From positions 1-9,788 of the forward strand of contig CAMLOZ010000087.1 in the NCBI GenBank assembly GCA_946481625.1: a DNA stretch of 9,788 bases, read 5' to 3'. This document shows positions 6,705-9,788 of the stretch, piece after piece. The notes below the pieces were generated by a model. The model saw nothing but the letters and a program-made list of their open reading frames with translations. It made no database searches and had not been told where the DNA came from. The translations under genes were made by a program, and so were the position numbers. Each line of letters begins with the position of its first letter. Position 1 is the stretch's first letter. The DNA comes from an uncultured Haloferula sp. GTDB lineage: Bacteria > Verrucomicrobiota > Verrucomicrobiae > Verrucomicrobiales > Akkermansiaceae.

Positions 6705-7568
6705 ATGAGATGGCTTGCAATGTTCGTGCTGGGCTCGATGGCGGTACAGGCGCAGGAGAAGATCCAAGCGCCGATCCCGGGGAAGATCCGCGAGGAATTC
6801 AATCTTTCCCCTTTCTACGCGAAGGTGGTGATGACGGGCGATTTCCCGATCGTTTCCTCTGCCAAGGTGAGTGATCCGGCGCTCAGCGAGGCTGCGGTGC
6901 TGGTGAAGTCGATGCTGGCAGGTCGCGAAGATATCCTTTCCGCGATGGCGAAGAACAAGGTGCGGTTGACGGTGATGTCCACCGACGAGCGAACCTGCGA
7001 TGTGCCGGAGCATTCCGACCTGACGCCGAAGGAGTATTGGAACCGGCGCGCACGGGGTCTCGGTGCGACCGCGGAAAGACCTTCGGTAAGCTGCGGGGAG
7101 GAAAACTTGTTGTGCTGCCCGGGCGATCCCTATTCGACTGAGAGCATCATGGTCCATGAATTCGCCCATGCGATCCATCAGATGGGAGTAAACCCGCTGG
7201 ACGGGACTTTCGATGACCGTTTGAAGGCGGCTTATGAGGCGGCGATCAAGGAGGGGAAGTGGAAGAACTGCTATGCGGCGGAGAACCACTACGAGTACTG
7301 GGCGGAAGCGGTGCAATCGTGGTTCGGAACGAACCGGGAGAACGATGCGATCCACAATCATGTGAACACGCGCGCGGAGTTGAAGGATTACGATCCGGGC
7401 GTGGCGAAGCTTTGCGAGGAGGTTTTCGGGGACAAGGAGTGGGTTTATCGGAGAGCGGATGATCCGGCGCGGAAAGGCGAGCCGCACTTGAAGGGACTGG
7501 ATCGCAGCAAGCTGCCGAAGTTCGAGTGGAGCGAGGCGGAGAAGGATGCAGCGAAGAAGGACCCGTGA
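6705..7568 (+). CDS. Secreted zinc metalloprotease, anthrax lethal factor (ATLF)-like catalytic domain
   Basis: Read from the ATG at 6705, the product has 287 residues and starts with a clean signal peptide (MRWLAMFVLGSMAVQA, probable cleavage after A16), which is why this start is preferred to TTG 6579 or ATG 6582. The zinc site is HEFAHAIH at 151-158 (H151, E152, H155). Downstream, YAAENHYEYWAEAVQSWF at 190-207 aligns residue by residue with the lethal factor segment YGRTNEAEFFAEAF, giving Y190 as the catalytic tyrosine and E197 as third zinc ligand. The second His to Glu spacing is 42 here against 45 in lethal factor (H690 to E735, from memory). Six cysteines in the mature chain (98, 130, 137, 138, 189, 237) suggest disulfides. 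A conserved block NRENDAIHNHVNTRAELKDYDPG follows, then a charged tail. It lacks the toxin's PA-binding domain, so a free secreted peptidase is likelier than a toxin. Substrate unknown. Confidence 0.8.
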   Translation: MRWLAMFVLGSMAVQAQEKIQAPIPGKIREEFNLSPFYAKVVMTGDFPIVSSAKVSDPALSEAAVLVKSMLAGREDILSAMAKNKVRLTVMSTDERTCDVPEHSDLTPKEYWNRRARGLGATAERPSVSCGEENLLCCPGDPYSTESIMVHEFAHAIHQMGVNPLDGTFDDRLKAAYEAAIKEGKWKNCYAAENHYEYWAEAVQSWFGTNRENDAIHNHVNTRAELKDYDPGVAKLCEEVFGDKEWVYRRADDPARKGEPHLKGLDRSKLPKFEWSEAEKDAAKKDP

Positions 7569-7764
7569 GGAATTGGCGCACCTCCGGTCCGGCACGTCCT
7601 TCTGGCAGCCCTTCGGAACCCGGCATCTGTTAGATCCTTCACGGCAGCGGGCTGCCTGACAAATGCGGTAGCAGGGCCGCCGCAGTTCAAGACGGCCGCG
7701 TCGCTGGAAATGGCCCGGCAGGATGGGGGCGACTGAGGTCGGGGCACCCGGAAGAGCGAAAGGC
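7569..7764. repeat. Convergent intergenic spacer with inverted repeats
   Basis: This 196-bp gap lies between the converging protease and lysS genes. GGCAGCCC at 7604-7611 is exactly complementary to GGGCTGCC at 7649-7656, enclosing 37 bases that contain a smaller ATCT-gtt-AGAT stem at 7625-7635. The right arm can instead fold locally as GGCAG-cggg-CTGCC (7643-7656). GGCCG/CGGCC (7675-7679/7693-7697) is a third, weak stem. No T-tract is seen on either strand, so a classical bidirectional terminator is not supported. I see no gene here. Confidence 0.5.
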
Positions 7765-9234
7765 TTATTCCTTCCGTTTCAGGAGGGGGAAGAGGACGAC
7801 GTCGCGGATGGTCGGAGCGCCGGTGAGCATCATGATGAGGCGGTCGATGCCGATGCCGATGCCGCCGGCAGGCGGCATGCCGTGCTCGAGGGTCTCGATG
7901 AAGTCGTAGTCCACCTTCTGGGTTTCCTCGCCGGACTGGTGTTCGAGGCGCTCGCGCTGGACGTCGGGGTCGTTGAGCTCGGAGTAGCCGGGGGAGATTT
8001 CCTGGCCATTGATCACGAGTTCGTAAACCTCGACGGTCTTGCCGCCGGGGCTGAGCTTGGCAAGCGGGACCAGTTCGCTGGAGACGCGGGTGACGAAGCA
8101 GGGGTCGAAAGACTTCTCTTCCACCAGCTTTTCAAAGACCTGCTGGACGACCTCGTGGTCTTCCATCTCAGGCGAGATTTGCACGCCGAGTTGATCGCAG
8201 CGCTCGCGGCGCTGTGCCGGCGTGATGGTGAAGAAATCCTGCCCGGCCGCAGCGGCGACGAGGTCGTTGTAGTCGGCGCGCTTCCACGGACGCTGGAGGT
8301 TGATCGTGCGGACCACGTTGCCCTCCTCGTCCTTGTGATCGATCTGCAGGGTGCCGCAGAACTTCTCCGCAAGGTGGCAGATGAGCGATTCGACGAGATC
8401 GGCCATGACCTCGAAGTCGGCGAAGGCCTGATAAGCCTCCAGCATGGTGAACTCCGGATTGTGGCGACGGGAAATGCCTTCGTTGCGGAAATTGCGGTTC
8501 AGTTCGAAGACCTTGGTGAAGCCGCCGACGAGCAGGCGCTTGAGGAAGAGTTCCGGGGCGATGCGCAGGGTGAGCGGCATGCCGAGGGCATTGTGGTAGG
8601 TCTCGAAGGGCCGTGCCGCGGCACCGCCCGGGATGTCCTGCAGCATCGGCGTTTCCACTTCGAGGTAACCGCGCTCGTGAAAGAAGGCGCGGATCTCCGC
8701 CAGCATGCGTGAGCGCAGCACGAAGATCGCGGCACTCTCCTCGTTCGACATCAGGTCGAGGTGGCGCTTGCGGTACCTGATCTCGCGGTCGGCCACGCCG
8801 TGCCACTTGTCCGGCATCGGCCGCAGCGACTTCGAGAGCACGGTGAACTTGGAAACCTTCACGGACGGCTCGCCGGTACGGGTCATGAAGGTCTCGCCCT
8901 CGATTCCGAGCCAGTCACCGCGGTCCAGGCACTCGAAGATCTCACGCTCCGTCTCGGAGAGCTCCTTCACCGCAAGGTAGCCTTGGATCGATCCAAGAAC
9001 ATCGGCGATGTGGAAGAAGCAGGACTTGCCCATGTTCCGCAGACCGGTGATCCGGCCAGCCACCTTCACCGCTTGGCCTTCGGCGAAATTCGCGCGCAGA
9101 TCGGCGGGCGTGTGGGTCGTCTCGAAGGCCGCGCCGAAGGGATCCACGCCGAGTTCGCGCAGTTTACCCAGCTTCTCGCGGCGGACGGCGATAAGTTCAG
9201 CTTCGGTCGAATGGGTCTGCGCGGTTTCGGACAT
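7765..9234 (-). CDS. lysS: Lysyl-tRNA synthetase, class II
   Basis: A 489-residue class IIb synthetase that charges tRNA-Lys with lysine in the cytoplasm. An N-terminal OB-fold anticodon-binding domain (about 53-150) is followed by the catalytic core. Motif 1 is around FVLRSRMLAEIRAFFHERGYLEVETPML (171-198), motif 2 holds FRNEGISRRHNPEFTMLEAY (249-268) and motif 3 is GGIGIGIDRLIMMLTG (457-472). SELNDP (418-423) is the lysine-pocket block, here as EISPGYSELNDP. Start: the ATG at 9234 begins MSETAQTHSTEAEL, which fits family length; starting at 9312 would add a 26-residue low-quality extension. No clear Shine-Dalgarno site precedes it. Stop is TAA. The gene is intact, and no second copy or lysine riboswitch is visible nearby. 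Confidence 0.97.
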   Translation of the reverse strand: MSETAQTHSTEAELIAVRREKLGKLRELGVDPFGAAFETTHTPADLRANFAEGQAVKVAGRITGLRNMGKSCFFHIADVLGSIQGYLAVKELSETEREIFECLDRGDWLGIEGETFMTRTGEPSVKVSKFTVLSKSLRPMPDKWHGVADREIRYRKRHLDLMSNEESAAIFVLRSRMLAEIRAFFHERGYLEVETPMLQDIPGGAAARPFETYHNALGMPLTLRIAPELFLKRLLVGGFTKVFELNRNFRNEGISRRHNPEFTMLEAYQAFADFEVMADLVESLICHLAEKFCGTLQIDHKDEEGNVVRTINLQRPWKRADYNDLVAAAAGQDFFTITPAQRRERCDQLGVQISPEMEDHEVVQQVFEKLVEEKSFDPCFVTRVSSELVPLAKLSPGGKTVEVYELVINGQEISPGYSELNDPDVQRERLEHQSGEETQKVDYDFIETLEHGMPPAGGIGIGIDRLIMMLTGAPTIRDVVLFPLLKRKE

Positions 9235-9347
9235 GGCGGGGCAGGGAGTAGAGCCCCGCGCGGCAAGAGTCCAGAGTCCAGATGCAAGGGATTGAAAAAG
9301 AATGGGCGGCAAGTTCCCAAAGAGGAGCGGGGAAGCTGATCCGGGTG
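9235..9347 (-). promoter_or_regulatory. lysS upstream region with tandem heptamer
   Basis: This 113-bp gap separates lysS from the upstream partial gene. On the plus strand GAGTCCA is tandemly repeated at 9267-9280 (CTGGACT on the transcribed strand side). A weak stem, TTCCC/GGGAA at 9314-9318/9330-9334, is followed in the minus direction by a run of T at about 9295-9299; this could be a poor terminator for the upstream gene. I see no convincing -35/-10 pair for lysS. Confidence 0.3.
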
Positions 9348-9788
9348 CTACTCGACCGCCTCCATGGTGAGGGCCAAGTTCCGGCTCGGCTGGCCCTCAA
9401 AAGCAGGAAGGCGGTAGGTGACGGTGCTGCCGGTGGCGATCGTCAGCCCCTCGCTGACAAGGCGCTCACCGCCGTTCTTCCCTGTCTCCTTCACGGCTAG
9501 GGTAAGGGACACGAGACCGGCATCTTGCCTGTATCGGACAGCTTCGAGTTGGAGCTGAGGCAACTGCTTCCAAGGTTGGATCCTCATGCCGGTGGAGAAT
9601 GACTTGGTGCCGAGATTCTCGGTCGATAATTCTTTAGTCATAATGCCCCACTGCTCGGAGGTGAAGAGTCCCCCGAAGCGGGTGACTGGCATGTCTTTAC
9701 GAGACTTGGGAACTTCATCCCAGGCGGGCATGGCAGGATCACTCAGCAGCGTGGCGTTGACGTGGACCTCGCCCGGCAAGGTATCGCG
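9348..9788 (-). CDS. Hypothetical protein, C-terminal part (5' end outside the window)
   Basis: An open frame of 146 codons runs from the right edge to a TAG at 9350-9348. Upstream codons at the edge (Arg-Asp-Thr) continue the frame, so the TTG at 9779 is probably internal and the gene starts beyond the window. I do not recognise it with confidence. It has no cysteine and no membrane segment. It reads as alternating beta-strand sequence: GEVHVNATLLSDP, then FGGLFTSEQWGIMTKEL, LQLEAVRYRQDAGLVSLTLAVKE and TVTYRLPAFEGQPSRNLALTMEAVE. The order 'VxVNAxxLxDP ... G(V/L)xTxxQ ... beta-strands' faintly recalls secretin-like repeat proteins common in Verrucomicrobiota, with the usual secretin signature absent; this is a guess. 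It lies upstream of lysS on the same strand, 113 bases away. Confidence 0.65.
   Translation of the reverse strand, partial: RDTLPGEVHVNATLLSDPAMPAWDEVPKSRKDMPVTRFGGLFTSEQWGIMTKELSTENLGTKSFSTGMRIQPWKQLPQLQLEAVRYRQDAGLVSLTLAVKETGKNGGERLVSEGLTIATGSTVTYRLPAFEGQPSRNLALTMEAVE

Noticed and set aside
6270..7595. 441-codon minus-strand open frame opposite the protease
   Set aside because: Arg/His/Leu-rich product without motifs, covering the phosphoesterase end, the repeat region and the whole protease gene in antisense; the plus-strand signal peptide and HEFAH site are decisive.
7604..7656. Possible tRNA or small RNA in the convergent spacer
   Set aside because: The 8-bp outer stem encloses only 37 bases, with no D, anticodon or T arm pattern and no CCA.
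7723..8712. 329-codon plus-strand open frame opposite lysS
   Set aside because: Mirror of lysS codon bias (Asp/Glu/Val/Leu-rich); lysS has all three class II motifs on the other strand.
9235..9312. 26-residue N-terminal extension of lysS
   Set aside because: The stretch resembles translated intergenic repeat sequence, and the ATG at 9234 gives normal family length.
1..9788. CRISPR array, insertion sequence or phage signals
   Set aside because: No regularly spaced repeats, transposase, integrase or terminal inverted repeats were seen on either strand.

Overview
The window looks like chromosomal DNA from a GC-rich Verrucomicrobiota bacterium, perhaps in the Luteolibacter/Haloferula/Akkermansia group. 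This rests on the protein mix (secreted sulfatase, GT5 glycogen synthase with recognisable verrucomicrobial wording, class II LysRS), the weak or absent Shine-Dalgarno sites and the GC-rich codon use. It is inference from remembered families; no search was run. There are no phage, transposon, CRISPR, rRNA or tRNA signals.

Layout. (1) Positions 1-1794, minus strand: a two-gene envelope operon. An LpxL/HtrB-like lysophospholipid acyltransferase overlaps by ATGA a membrane-anchored NodB-type polysaccharide deacetylase that runs off the left edge. (2) Positions 1914-3845, plus strand: a secreted type I sulfatase directly followed (TAG|ATG) by a GNAT acetyltransferase, divergent from region 1 across a 119-bp shared promoter region. 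(3) Positions 3846-3997: a short, highly structured intergenic element with competing hairpins. (4) Positions 3998-6375, plus strand: a glycogen synthase (glgA) overlapping by ATGA a Tat-exported metallophosphoesterase of the ADP-ribose/CDP-alcohol diphosphatase (ADPRM) type. (5) Positions 6376-6704: a 329-bp gene-free stretch full of small repeats and hairpins. (6) Positions 6705-7568, plus strand: a secreted zinc metalloprotease whose active site aligns with the anthrax lethal factor catalytic domain (ATLF-like). (7) Positions 7569-7764: a convergent intergenic spacer. (8) Positions 7765-9234, minus strand: lysyl-tRNA synthetase. (9) Positions 9348-9788, minus strand: the C-terminal part of an unrecognised protein running off the right edge.

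How the genes relate: regions 1, 2 and 6 concern the envelope or secreted enzymes, while glgA and lysS are housekeeping. The most unusual points are the apparent loss of the conserved GGLxDT nucleotide-sugar loop from glgA, the translational coupling of glgA to an exported ADPRM-like phosphoesterase, and the secreted lethal-factor-like protease. I did not find a clear multi-gene novel system. The best candidates for follow-up are these three proteins and the two structured intergenic elements.
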